DNA of 64,000 bases from Cololabis saira (Eukaryota > Chordata > Actinopteri > Beloniformes > Belonidae). Positions 11,182 through 23,263 of the stretch are shown here, in pieces; position 1 is the first letter of the stretch; each line of letters begins with the position of its first letter. The stretch covers positions 4,642,558-4,706,557 of the forward strand of contig NC_084597.1 in assembly GCF_033807715.1 (NCBI RefSeq), written 5' to 3'. Made by a program: the position numbers and the translations under genes. A model generated the notes under the pieces. That model ran no database searches. It was not told the DNA's origin and saw only the letters and a program-made list of their open reading frames with translations.

Positions 11182-11699
11182 CTTGGTATAAAAGAAGGGG
11201 GACTGTGGGACAGTATTGTCATTGTTTATCATGTAAAGACAGGTCCAGAAGTCTTCATAAATGATAATCAATAAAACTGTTATTTTTCCAGACTACTGCG
11301 ATGGAATTGAAATAAAACAATCAAGATGCAATCAAAGTGTGAACTTGCAGTTTTAATTTATTTCCGGGGACTCAGAAATCTTTTGATAATTCACTGAAAA
11401 GAAGTTAAATGGACAGGTAAGGTCAATTCCCTTAATTTGTTACTTCAAGACAAATTAAGCGGATGAAAGGTCTGAGGTTGATATCAGGTATTGAGTTGGC
11501 ATTTGGACGATGATTTACTGGCGCTACTGATACTAAGCCCTAGGAGATCTCAGTGAAAGAAGGGCGCCTTCGTGAATGTAAATACAAAACCACAGGTAAC
11601 GTTTAAGAATGGGAAAAACATGTAAGACGACTTTCCTGTTTACCCTGTTATACGTGTGTTGCTGTGTGGATATTAAAGTGAGGATGTGTGGGAAAATGA
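11182..11699. other. unassigned spacer upstream of the myosin gene
   Basis: No gene or clear repeat. It could hold further upstream regulatory sequence, but nothing specific stands out. Confidence 0.35.
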
Positions 11700-11826
11700 T
11701 CAGATGTGTGTTTTTAACCACGACTGTGTGAGTTTTTCTATGTTAAATGTTGATTTTATTATGTAAAACACTTTGTTACTATTGTATGAAAAGTACTAAA
11801 TAAATAAAGTTTGATTTGATTTGATG
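11700..11826 (+). mobile_element. LINE 3' end with (TTTGA)n tail
   Basis: The stretch ends in aaataaataaagtttgattt, with three tandem tgattt units at 11808-11826. This is the usual 3' terminus of CR1/L2-like non-LTR elements in fish. Only the last portion of the 3' UTR is recognisable. Confidence 0.6.
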
Positions 11827-11867
11827 TATTGTATGCATTGATTACTTTTGTAATTCTTGCCATTGAC

Positions 11868-12905
11868 TAGGGGTGTAACGATACACTAATCTCACGATAC
11901 GGTACGATACACGATATTGAGGTCACAATAACGATACGATACGATATTATAGCAGTATTTTTTAACAACCTTGATAGAGGAATATATGACTGGAAAAAAT
12001 TGACTTTTATTTGAAAGACACAAAATACAAAACAATGCTGTGCGTTTGCCCTATTGTTACAGTTTGTAATGCTTTATAACTGTCTAAGTTTTAAAGAGAA
12101 AGCCAGGCCAACTATTTTCCACAAACTGAACTAAAAGTAAATTTCAGGTTTGCATTATGATCTTCAGTTTCATACAAGTACAAATATTTGGCCACAAACG
12201 GAATAGTTTCTCTCATGTATGATTTGAATTTTTTCTTTTCCAGAAATTTAACAACTAAAATTGAATAAATAAATACAAGTAAATAAATACATACAATTTT
12301 ACATCATAAAAAAGATTGATTCATGCTCACCTTATAAGTGTAAGAGGAGATTTATTTTTGTTAAGAAGGTTATTTTGTTAATTCAGGGTTCATTATTTTA
12401 TAAATATATTCTTTATATTCTGATGTAAATCAGGGACTATAATGACACTAGTCAGTTTATCTGTAGTGATTAGTCTGTTTTAGATTGGGCGGAGTGATAC
12501 AGCACTAGGTGCTGTGTTGATGTTCTGAAATCCTACGCTGTTGAGCGGACATTGAAGTACACGCAAACTCACGCAGAAGTTGTCTCCGTGTTTATCCTAC
12601 TCACGACCCCAAAAAGGTTTAATTTAATAAGGTAAGGCTTCACTCTACACCAGACTTAAATAAGTAAAGGTTCAGAGCTCAAAACAGGACCGCAAAACGG
12701 GACTACTTTCTTCTGAGCTGAGTAATATTTTGGTCCGCGCGGTCGCGGCTGCGGCAGCGGTCGCGGTCGGATGCGCGTTTCTAGTCAACACAATAGATTA
12801 AAATTAATAACCCAATATCGCGATACAGGTTGTCACCTCCACGACACGTTTCGTGACGTTTTTGTATCGCGAAATTTCGTGGCACGATATATTGTTACAC
12901 CCCTA
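11868..12905. mobile_element. hAT MITE with TAGGGGTGTAACGATAC ends
   Basis: Perfect 8-bp TSDs CCATTGAC flank the element (11860-11867 and 12906-12913). Its ends are tagggg-tgtaacgatac and tattgttacacccc-ta. The inner terminal regions carry repeated acgata/tatcg motifs. No transposase is present. The right-hand 330 bp recur at 61829-62149. The element lies immediately before the truncated start of the second L2 copy. Confidence 0.92.
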
Positions 12906-12913
12906 CCATTGAC

Positions 12914-13664
12914 CCTGTTATGGTGTTCCGCAGGGTTCAGTGCTAGGGCCAATCTTGTTCAGTTTATACATGCAGCCGTTGGGAAGTATAATCCAGAATC
13001 ACGGCATACACTTTCATTGTTATGCTGATGATACGCAGCTCTATTTGTCTATGAAGCCGGATGAAACAGAACCGTTGGTTAAACTTCAGGCATGTCTTAG
13101 GGACATCAAGGACTGGATGTCCAGAAATTTCTTGCTTCTAAATTCAGATAAAACAGAGGTTATCATTCTTGGTCCAGAGCATCTTAGGAAGGGATTAGAT
13201 GGTGTTGCGATGGCTTCCGGTGCAACTGTGAGAAACCTTGGTGTTATTTTCGATCAGGATTTGTCGTTTAAACCATATGTTAATCAGGTTTGTAAAATAG
13301 CGTTTTTCCATCTCCGTAATATTGCAAAAATTAGGAAAATCCTCTCGCAGAGTGATGCAGAAAAACTAGTTCATGCGTTTGTATCTTCTAGACCGGATTA
13401 CTGTAATGTGTTGTTAGCAGGATGTCCAAGTAATTTGCTGAATAGGCTCCAGCTGATCCAGAATGCAGCAGCACGAGTGCTGACAGGAATCAGCAGGAGA
13501 GACCACGTCTCTCCAGTGTTAGCGTCGCTCCATTGGCTACCTGTAAAATTCAGAATTCAATTTAAAATTGTATTACTTGCATATAAAGCCCAAAACGGCT
13601 TAGCTCCGCATTATTTGCAAGACCTGATAGTGCCTTATGTTCCTGTCAGAGCTCTCCGCTCTCA
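12914..13664 (+). pseudogene. L2/Maui-type LINE reverse transcriptase, copy 2, 5' segment
   Basis: The frame gives [20 protein letters not shown], then [10 protein letters not shown] (catalytic YADD at about 13021-13032), [15 protein letters not shown] and the thumb region to VPVRALRS. These are the palm and thumb of a CR1/L2-group reverse transcriptase, which copies LINE RNA at a nicked target. The 5' half of the element (endonuclease and RT fingers) is missing. The frame is open until a PIF/Harbinger-like element interrupts it at 13665. The LINE resumes at 15085. Confidence 0.88.
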
Positions 13665-15081
13665 GGGCCCGATTTACTAAGATCCTAAATAAAGAGTACT
13701 AAATTGCGTGTGCACTGAAAAAGTTTGCGCGTGCTGTTTGCGTGTGGTTTGCGGGTGATCAACTAAGATTGCGTGCGCAATTGATAACAGGTGCAAACAG
13801 CAGTATTTAAATGAGGTGTTGCGTGTCTTAAGGTTTGCGAGCGCAAAATCTGCGCCATGGAGAGTGGATGGAATGCACAGTCACAAGCGCAAAATGAAAT
13901 TTGACGAGTTGGAGTTAGAGATATTAGTGGAAGAGGCAAATAAACACATTCATGAACTACAGCAAATAAATTTAAACATTACCAAAAGAAACGCAATATC
14001 GGAGAAAACCTGTGATAGAATAAATGCAGTTGGTAACACAAAAAACGGAAAAACGTCTGGTTTTTCACATTTCAATTTTAGGCACAGATCAAAAATACGA
14101 AATAGAAAAACGGGCCACAGGACTGAATTTGATTTTAATATTGAATTGGTCGGGTTTGCGTGACCCGGCGGTGCTCGGCATGATCTGAGGAGAAAAAGAC
14201 AATCAGACACAGAGCTGGAGAGCGCTTTGATTCATCTATTTATGAGTTAAGTTTTTATTCAGATGTCCACAGTATATTCCAAATATTATATATTATATAG
14301 CAAACACTGACAGTAAATGTGTGACAGACGGGACCATCATATGGCCGTCGATTTAACGCAGAACCATAATTCAGGCGAAGCTGCAGTCTCTGCGCTGATC
14401 CTGACACAGCGGGTCGGAGCAGATTTGGTCATGATGTTTAACCTGTGTTTTGTGATTAATAAGCACGGGTTTTAATTAAATGTAATTTACGAAGGATGAT
14501 TTCACGTTCAATAAGATAAGTAATCAATAAAATACAAAGTTTTGGCACAAAGACTTGGCCTGCTTGTGGGCGAGTGGAGGGGGGCACAATAAAAGAAGGT
14601 GGCAAAGATATAAGGCGGAGAACTAAAGAAAAAGTGGCCTTTAATAAAACTTGTGCAACCATTTTTAAAATAGCATGCAGCAGAATAAAGACTCTCTCTC
14701 TGCGTATTCTTTGATTTTGGATGTCGCCTCCTTGCCACAATAACGGCAGCAGCAGATTAGCACCTTCCTTTCGAACGTATTAAATACAGACGCAATCACA
14801 ATACGCCCAATTACTTTCAGGCTTGGTAAATCTCATTGCGCGTGGTAAATGGAGCAATTTGCATCTTCCCCTCCCAGTATTTAGCGCTCTCTGCCGGGTA
14901 CGCCCCATATTGATTAATCATCAGGGAAAAAGTACTAAATGAACAGCGTGTGCAATTTAGCGCATTTCAGAGACACAGTCGTCTTTGCACGCTGTTAGTA
15001 GATCAGCTGGCACTTTGGTTTGCGGGTGATGTCAAGTTTGCACACGTTTTAACACACGCAAACCTTTAGTAAATCGGGCCC
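13665..15081. mobile_element. PIF/Harbinger-like element inserted in L2 copy 2
   Basis: The ends are a perfect inverted repeat (gggcccgatttactaa at the left, its complement at the right), flanked by the 3-bp duplication TCA (13662-13664, 15082-15084). Removing it restores the L2 frame at the site that is uninterrupted in copy 1. Subterminal regions repeat motifs such as tttgcg and agtactaaat. A Myb/SANT-like ORF start lies at 13873; no complete DDE transposase is visible, so the copy is internally deleted. Confidence 0.85.
13873..14163 (+). pseudogene. Myb/SANT-like DNA-binding protein remnant of the Harbinger-like element
   Basis: The ORF begins MHSHKRKMKFDELELEILVEE and continues through KHIHELQQINLN. 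It resembles the first helices of the Myb/SANT-like accessory protein that PIF/Harbinger transposons encode next to their transposase. After about 60 residues the sequence becomes Lys/Arg/Asn-rich with no clear third helix, and it ends after 96 codons, so the domain looks degraded. Membership is inferred from the N-terminal motif and from its location inside an element with Harbinger-like ends. Confidence 0.55.
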
Positions 15082-15084
15082 TCA

Positions 15085-15258
15085 GAGTGCAGGTTTACTC
15101 GTAGTTCCTAGAGTATCTAAATGTAGATTTGGAGGGCGGGCGTTCTGCTATCAGGCACCGTTACTATGGAACCAACTTGCAATCTTGGTTAAGGAGGCTG
15201 ACACCACCTCCACCTTTAAAACTAAACTTAAAACCTTTCTGTTTAGTAAAACCTATAG
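15085..15258 (+). mobile_element. L2 copy 2, C-terminal segment after the insertion
   Basis: The text resumes with gagtgcaggtttactcgtag and encodes the final L2 residues (LWNQLAILVKEADTTSTFK...KTFLFSKTY). It keeps the glutamine codon that is a stop in copy 1. L2 homology stops at 15258, before the 3' UTR, and unrelated C-rich sequence follows, so the 3' end is also lost. Confidence 0.8.
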
Positions 15259-16822
15259 AGAGACCAGAAACAGACGAGGAAGAAACCCGAACCCAGGCCA
15301 CCAACAGCCCCACGGAGGACCAGGAGGAAACCCCCCCGTCAGCAGGCCCCGCCCCCTCCCAGCAGTTCTGTCACTGTTCAAATACCTCAGTATATCAACA
15401 AAATGATTAAAAATCAGGATTTTAGGACAGTATGTCTAACTAACGTATGGACGAGTAATCTGTTTGAAAATAACTTCTAAAGGAAAAACACCAGGTTCAA
15501 AATGTATCCTATTACTTTATTTTCACTCAAACTTATTTTTCTTAAGATACATTTCTATAATAACAGCGCTCAGTGATATTCATGGGATACTGGCCAAACT
15601 TACCCTGAGTAATTAATTGCTTGCATTTTCCCTCTAGTCAATAAGTTACTACGAGTGTCAAACCCAACTGTATGTAAAAATCTAATAAGCTTTCATTGGT
15701 CCTTAAGGAACTTATAATTAATTCTGTATTAAATGTTAATGCACTGGAAAGGTCATCCACTTAAGCTCATAGATATTTAAAAGGAACCCGAAGCACTAAT
15801 ACTTCACAGGACTTAAAATATCCAAATCACACCAACACAGTAAAATATTCTTTAGAAACACACTAAAAATTAAAAAATTTAAGAAATGCATTGAATTGTA
15901 GTGTGCACATTTATTGCATTGCATTCTGGGTAAATGAGGATGCACTATGACTGAACTTAACATAACAGAACAGAAACATATTTTTTCCTCTTGGAAGCGA
16001 AACAGACAGTTCAGTTCTCTGAATGATCACTAGACCAGCCAGAACACCAAGGCCCACTTTGAAATGTGAAAAATGTTCGGGGCTCAAACCTTCAATCGAT
16101 TTCCTTTGGATCAGTCACTCTCTCAGTTTGTTCTCAAAAAACTCTCGAGGCTTGGATGAATATTGTCCATGTTTAGTTTCCAGATGGAATCCAAATGATA
16201 GGAACTCACTTGAATACTTTCTACGACACCTTTTTTTTATTTTGGCAGATTCGTTTCGATTATCGGTGTGGGGAATTCCCTGTGTCGTTGACGAAATGGG
16301 AGAATGGTTAAAATAATGAATTTAGATATCGCCTGTCTCCACTCCCTGGTTCAAAAGCCATTCAAATGATATTTTGAGTATTTGACGACGCTCTGGTTAA
16401 GGTCTGGTTAGGTTAAGGCACCACTTATGATTAGTTAGAAATAGGAAACGGTTGTGGTTTGTGCTAAAAATAATAATTTTGCATCACTTACGCCACCTCC
16501 GTTGTCATGGCGACAGCAAACAACACGGTTGGTTAAATACTCGCCGTCAAAGTACTTTTAAAACATCATCAAAACACCATTAAAACATGCTTTTACAAAC
16601 TGACAGTAACAAACAGTAACTTGCGCGTCAAAAACTCGCAATCTCAATATCCGTGGTGCTCACACGGAATTTTACCACTTACCGTGCTGGTGCCACGGAG
16701 ATAGTGGTGAGAGGTCGTTGGCATTTCACAGATTTTTGTCAGGTTGGCTAAACTCATCAAAAGATCTAATTTTTCCCGAAAACCTCCTTTAATAAACTCA
16801 CTGAAGTGTTCTTTTTTATTTA
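15259..16822. other. unassigned spacer
   Basis: C-rich sequence to about 15360, then ordinary AT-rich sequence. A 97-codon open frame at 16023-16316 has no recognisable domain. No transposon ends are seen. Confidence 0.4.
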
Positions 16823-16967
16823 CCGTATTTTCCGCATTATAAGTTGCACCGCATTATAAGGCGCACCTTCAATGAATGACGTATTTTAAAACTTTTCCAT
16901 ATATAAGGCGCACCGCATTATAAGGCGCTACAGTAGAGGCTGGGGTTACGTTCTGCATCCATTAGAC

Positions 16968-17355
16968 CAAGGGTCGGCAACCCACAGCTCCGTAGCCGCA
17001 TGCAGATCTTTTATCCTTATACTAAGGCTCCGAGTGGCTTGGGAAAATAAATTACAAAAAAAAAAAAAACTAAGTATTTAACTGAAGTGTATTTTATTTG
17101 TGTTAGTTGTTTAATATTTCAGCTCTAAATTGGAAGATTATTGTGATCTTGACATATTAGAATAAATATATTTTATTGTTTTTCGTCACTAAAAATAAAC
17201 ATCATACTCGCTAAAGCCGGTTTACCCGCCAAAACGGCATCCTTTCATCGCAGCTTTCAACCCCAGCAAGGTCAAGTATGGAGAAATGTAAGAAAAGAAA
17301 AATATCTGAAGAAAATCGAACATTCAATGATGCCTGGGCTGATTCATTTGCATTT
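16968..17355 (+). pseudogene. hAT transposase gene 5' end (ZBED/GTF2IRD2-like family), part 1
   Basis: The terminus caagggtcggcaaccc is a decayed version of the hAT ends at 4630 and 38253. A leader of about 300 bp is followed by an ATG at 17278 that opens MEKCKKRKISEENRTFNDAW, the N-terminus typical of fish hAT transposases related to ZBED5, SCAND3 and GTF2IRD2. The frame is broken after codon 26 (17355) by the retroposon at 17356-18440 and continues at 18445. This is inactive. Confidence 0.75.
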
Positions 17356-18440
17356 CTCCTCCGCATCTCCTCCGAAACTCTACAATCATGGAATTGATTA
17401 ACTGGACCCTCAGTACCATTGACCAAATTTTTGCAACGAGAAGCCAGGGGGTTAGGGAGCCCTCCTGCCCCGACGGGTCATTTTTTGCTGGTTACACGAT
17501 GGACGCGTACAAAAACTGGCGGCCGATGTGCCTCAAAATTTTATCTGTCGAGGATGTTGAGGACGTCTTCATAATTGGATTTATGATAGCAGGATTTCTC
17601 CTAATTGGATTGGGGATCTTCCTGGCCTATCAACAATCGCGGAAGGCTGCGGGGGCCGTTCTGGCCCTCTCTGAGCTGCCCGAAGCTGCTGAAGGATTGA
17701 GCACGGGGCTCAGCACTCAGACTGTAACGCTGGGAGAGCAGGGCCGCAAGCTGGATGCGATTCTTGAACAGAATCGTAGGCTAGCAGGGGTCTTTGAGCT
17801 CTATAACAAGATGGAGAAAACCTTGGAGAAGCTGGGCACCCGGCTTGGCGGGGACTGATCACAAATTTGTCTGATCGGAGTTTATTGAGGAAACAGAAGA
17901 AAGCAGACGGAAAATTACTGAGCTGCCTGCAAATTGTTGATTAGATTTGGCCTTGAAGGAGCGGCTGCTAAGCCTCTTCGTCACAATCTCCCAGGACGAA
18001 TGTAAACATGACGCTCTGCACCCAACCTAACCCTCCCCCTCTCCCAAACACCTGCGGATCCGCCTCCCAGAACTGTACCGCTGCCCGATAACATCAAGGA
18101 CGCTTGGCTGCTCTCTGGGCGAAAGGTTCTCGGACTTATCGCGTCACAGACTCTCACATACATACTGACACACACCCCCCCTCTCCCCATATCCAATGGC
18201 CTTCCTGCCCCCCCCCCCCCCCTCTTATCAGCCCCCCCTGACAAGGACGTTGTGAGTTTGAGCGCCACGTGTTGGCGGCGATCACTTGGGATGAACTGTG
18301 CCGGGACCCCCCCTATCCCAGTGTTACCCTTTGGAAAACAGGCGCACAATGCCATCGTGCCGCCGCCGGTGTATCCGAAGTCAAAAACTGTTTTCTAAAC
18401 TGACCTAATAAACTTGATTCCGATTCTGATTCTGATTCTG
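17356..18440 (+). mobile_element. 1.1-kb retroposon encoding a small membrane protein
   Basis: This insert splits the hAT coding sequence exactly: hAT codons run to 17355 and resume in frame at 18445. A short duplication attt (17352-17355, 18441-18444) borders it. The insert has a 32-nt leader, a 156-codon ORF, a 3' region of about 580 bp with a C-rich tract (18170-18230), an aataaa motif (18406-18411) and a tandem (ATTCTG)n tail at 18420-18440. A tandem 3' tail with a target duplication is the mark of LINE-mediated insertion, but no reverse transcriptase is encoded. I do not recognise the family. Confidence 0.75.
17388..17858 (+). CDS. 156-residue single-pass membrane protein of the retroposon (unknown function)
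   Basis: The ORF starts 32 nt inside the retroposon and is intact. Residues 1-58 are a mixed polar region with two cysteines (C27, C48). Residues 60-81 form one clear transmembrane helix (FIIGFMIAGFLLIGLGIFLAY). Residues 82-112 are Ala/Ser-rich, and 113-152 form an amphipathic, coiled-coil-like stretch (EQGRKLDAILEQNRRLAGVF...NKMEKTLEKLG). There is no signal peptide, protease, nuclease or polymerase motif. Codon use and the lack of lesions suggest a recent insertion or selection on the ORF. The topology and a role in membranes or in the retroposon's spread are guesses. It could also be a captured host gene carried as a retrocopy. Confidence 0.6.
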   Translation: MELINWTLSTIDQIFATRSQGVREPSCPDGSFFAGYTMDAYKNWRPMCLKILSVEDVEDVFIIGFMIAGFLLIGLGIFLAYQQSRKAAGAVLALSELPEAAEGLSTGLSTQTVTLGEQGRKLDAILEQNRRLAGVFELYNKMEKTLEKLGTRLGGD

Positions 18441-18444
18441 ATTT

Positions 18445-18660
18445 ACCTTTGATGAGAGTGGCCTACCAGTGTGCCTAATTTGTGGAGAAAAACTGTCTAA
18501 CAATAAACGGTCAAATGTCGCAAGACATTTCAACAATACACACAGAGCCTTTGCTGAAAAATATCCAGAGGGAGAAGAGAGAAAAAAAGCTTTGTCGGAA
18601 CTGATGCGGAAGGCTGATCTGACGAAAAATCACTTCAAGAAGTGGGTGAAGTTGCAGCTC
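18445..18660 (+). pseudogene. hAT transposase gene, part 2 (BED-type zinc finger)
   Basis: The frame resumes with TFDESGLPVCLICGEKLSNN and continues to HFNNTHRAFAEKYPEGEERK and KKWVKLQLNI. The C-x2-C ... H-x4-H arrangement is a BED-like zinc finger, the DNA-binding head of hAT transposases. The dimerisation and catalytic domains are absent: the hAT sequence stops near 18660, where the outer element resumes with ccatatataaggc. Together with part 1 it is a truncated N-terminal fragment. Confidence 0.75.
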
Positions 18661-19625
18661 AATATTGATCCATATATAAGGCTCACCGGATTATAAGGCG
18701 CATGGTCAGCTTTTGAAAAAATGTAAGGCTTTTAGGTGCGCCTTATAGTGCGGAAAATACGGTATATTTAGTTGCTGTTAATTTTTCTTTGTTACATTAA
18801 TTAGAAATAAAGTGACGTAAAACCCTGTTTTTACAATGAAAGTGGACGGAAGAGACGACAGTTTTGTCCAACCTGGCAACGGGGGCGGGGCTTGAAGAAG
18901 GGTCTTTTAACCGCCGTTAAAAGGTATGGTAGGTACTGGCTATAGGAGGCTGAGTGCTCCGGGAGTGATACTTCACTCAAGGCAGTCAGGAAAACACAGG
19001 GAAAACTGCATCCCACAGTGATTTTGAAACCTCTTATTCAGGGTCAAAGGGGTGGCTGAAGCCTACCAGCAGGGGTACACCTTCGACAGGTCTCTAGTCC
19101 ATCAAGGGGTCATAGGTTTCCTCCAGGTAATGCAGTTTTCTCCCAGCTCTTTCAACAAAAACAATGACTACTGCGGTATACCGGGACTGCCCCCTGTGTT
19201 CAAGTGTGTCCATCGTGTATACGCGATCCCAAACCCCACACTACTCTGCAGTGTTTAGGTGGGTGCACACAAAGCAATTCCATTATGTGCCTAGTTTATA
19301 AATACATAATATGTCACTTGGCTGCATGTAGATGAGCACTCTCTAATTCCATTTGGTGAATGATAAATTAGCCAGCAAAACAGTCATTTCATTTATGGAA
19401 GAGAGCACATATAGGATGTGCAGTTCTGTCACACAGTTTTAATCATGACAACTTTAATTTTGTCCATGCCTCAGAGTTTATCAGCCTCTGTTAAAACGTA
19501 AATAAATATATAAATAACTAAGCTGAAGCCTGTCATGTGATAATCACATTTACCCTTCTCTGTCTTCTTGCCAGTCCTGCTTGATCTGTCAATGTGGAGC
19601 CTGGAGTCCTTGGATTGGGTGGTAT

Positions 19626-20207
<582 letters not shown>

Positions 20208-21510
20208 CCATCCATCCATCCATTTTCCGCCGCTTATCCGGGAACCGGGTTGCGGGGGCAGCAATCTCAGCAGGGATGCCCAGACTTCCTTCACCCCAGA
20301 CACTTCCTCCAGCTGTTCCGAGGGAAGTCTGAGACGTTCCCAGGCCAGCCGAGAGACATTGGGCCAAATCCACAAAAGGATTGCGCGGCTTTTGCGGCCG
20401 CTAAACCGGTGCCAATGAGACAAAAAGAGAGCGTCTAATTCACAAAGCACCCGCAAAGGGCGAATTGCACCACAAACTGCGCTGCCAAGCAAATAGTGTC
20501 ATGGTGCGCCTGTGCCATTTGCATGCATGTAAATTAGGTAATATTCATACATTCGGCGCAAGATTGCCCCCTTTCTATGCAAATAAGCCTCATTGCAAAA
20601 ACCGTCTAATTCACAAAGGCCAACGCTATTTGCCACACGCAAAAAATAGTGGAGCAAATACCGTCTTTTGGAAGCGTGTATTAACTGCGCGCAAACTCAC
20701 TCCTCACTCCCCATCTCTCTGTTTCTCTCTCTCTTCAATATCATTCAAGCCTGTGTGATACTGAATGATATTAAGGGTGAAATCTACAGTCAGACATGAC
20801 TGTAGACAGTCAGATCAAGTGGGGTTGTGGACTTATCTTGGATTTAAAGATAAAAATAACAGGACAGAGCTCAGGATTCATCCATACAGTAGGGGCTGCT
20901 TTATTACAAACAATTCCACCATATAAACATATAAATCTAGAATGTGTGTGTTTAACAGCTGATCTGTAGGTGTGTGTAGCAAAACACAGAACATGAATTA
21001 CCGTCAGATCCTGATCTGATCCCGATCCAGTGTTAATGAAGTGACCGGTGCTGTGCCTTGTGCGTAAATGCACACAGCCTCTTAACATTTGACATTTTAT
21101 TAGCTTATGTCATACATGCAAAATACTAGAGAAGTACAAATACGTGAAAGTTGAGGCTGTTGTGCTCTCTGCAGTTTTCATTATGGACCAATCTGTGTGC
21201 TGAAATATGGAGACACTGGAAACAGCTCCGCTCACGTACTCAGACAAGGGAAAATTGCACTCAGCTGCAAAACTTTATGGGCGTGTTTGCGCCGGCATAT
21301 CATTAGAGCAAAATCTTTTGTGAATAGGACCTTAAAGCGGGGCAAATTGCGTGCGGGAGCAAATGCGGCGCAATTCACAGCGCTATTTGCAGGCGCAATC
21401 TATTCTTTGTGGATTTGGCCCATAGTTTCTCCAGCGTGTCCTGGGTCTTCCCCGGGGTCTCCTCCCGGAGGGACATGCCTGGAATTCCTCCCTAGGGAGG
21501 CGTCCGGGTA
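20208..21510 (-). mobile_element. non-LTR retrotransposon 3' end with (TGGA)n tail, split by a MITE
   Basis: Read on the minus strand, the fragment ends in ggataagcggcggaaaatgg followed by a (TGGA)n tail at 20208-20222. This is a terminus very common for one group of fish LINEs. The short coding remnant is visible in pieces on the minus strand. It is interrupted by the MITE at 20361-21421, after which it continues to about 21510. The clade is not assigned. Confidence 0.65.
20361..21421. mobile_element. GGGCCAAATCCACAAA MITE, copy 1
   Basis: Inverted ends gggccaaatccacaaa and tttgtggatttggccc are flanked by att / ata. A second copy at 43025-46464 lies in the opposite orientation and has a clean ATA duplication. 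The subterminal DNA is full of short gcgcaat/gcaaat motifs. No ORF is convincing. A 3-bp duplication suggests PIF/Harbinger, but this is uncertain. Confidence 0.8.
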
Positions 21511-21774
21511 AAGTAAAACTCATGCTGGATTTCCTAATGTAAATATCATGACATCAAACATTGAAAATACAAAGAAACCGCTGCAACATTTGTTTTCTGC
21601 AGAATGAGAGGCTGTGACTTTGCCGTGCAAAAAAATGTGGTTTCTATCAAACTTCATTCAAACAAGGCTGCAATCAATAAACTCTTGAAGCAGCTGATTA
21701 CTGCTTTCAGCGTCTGATGTCAAAAACAGGTTGTAATTTCACTGGATCCTGTGATATATGAATATAATATAAAT

Positions 21775-21900
21775 ATCAAATCAAACTTTATTCATACAGC
21801 ACCTTTCATAAATAGAATGCAGCACAAAGTGCTTTACATAAAAACAATACACAAACATAAAACTTATTCTAACTCTTTGGTTTACCCTGTATACATATGA
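21775..21900 (-). mobile_element. LINE 3' end, minus strand
   Basis: The block atatcaaatcaaactttatt ... cacaaagtgctttacataaa is the reverse complement of the usual LINE 3' terminus (tail units of TTTGAT on the minus strand). Only the terminal part is present. Confidence 0.6.
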
Positions 21901-22310
21901 CTTTGTCTTTCTCACCTTCATTTTGTGTAACCAATGTATAAAATACGGACAGAAAATAATTGCAAGGCCATAAAATAATTTCTGAAAAATGTCTCTTTTA
22001 ATATGAGAGCAAAGATTTTTAACATTTTTCCTTTAACAACCTGTCGGAGTAGTAGTATGATTAAATGTTGAATAATGATAAAATGATAATTTATTAAGTT
22101 TTTATCCTGCTAAATCACTAACCCTAACCCTAACCCACAGACTTGGATTACAATATTCCATTAGGTGTGTTATTATGATTTTTTATTTATTTAACATGCG
22201 CAAATATAATTTTTACCACTACATATCCTCAAAGCAGACAAAATTTCGCGCCCCCCCAGAGATCTCTGGCGCCCCCCCAGGGGGGGCCCGGACCCCAGGT
22301 TGGGAGACAC

Positions 22311-23263
<953 letters not shown>

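Larger units (their letters stand above)
16823..18762. mobile_element. TA-flanked element with CCGTATTTTCCGC ends, hosting hAT and retroposon
   Basis: Inverted ends ccgtattttccgc / gcggaaaatacgg are bounded by TA (16821-16822, 18763-18764), as in Tc1/mariner-type insertion. The subterminal parts repeat ataaggcgcacc several times. Between 16968 and about 18660 it contains the 5' end of a hAT element, and that is split by a retroposon. A fragment of the same family lies at 38917-38970. The mariner assignment rests only on the TA duplication. Confidence 0.7.

Noticed and set aside
14456..14740. Minus-strand Harbinger transposase start (QRIRRERVF motif)
   Set aside because: Only a few residues resemble the family and the rest has no DDE-type motif, so it is too weak to annotate.
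22121..22138. Telomere-like ccctaaccctaaccc
   Set aside because: Fewer than three units; such short interstitial runs occur by chance and do not indicate a chromosome end.
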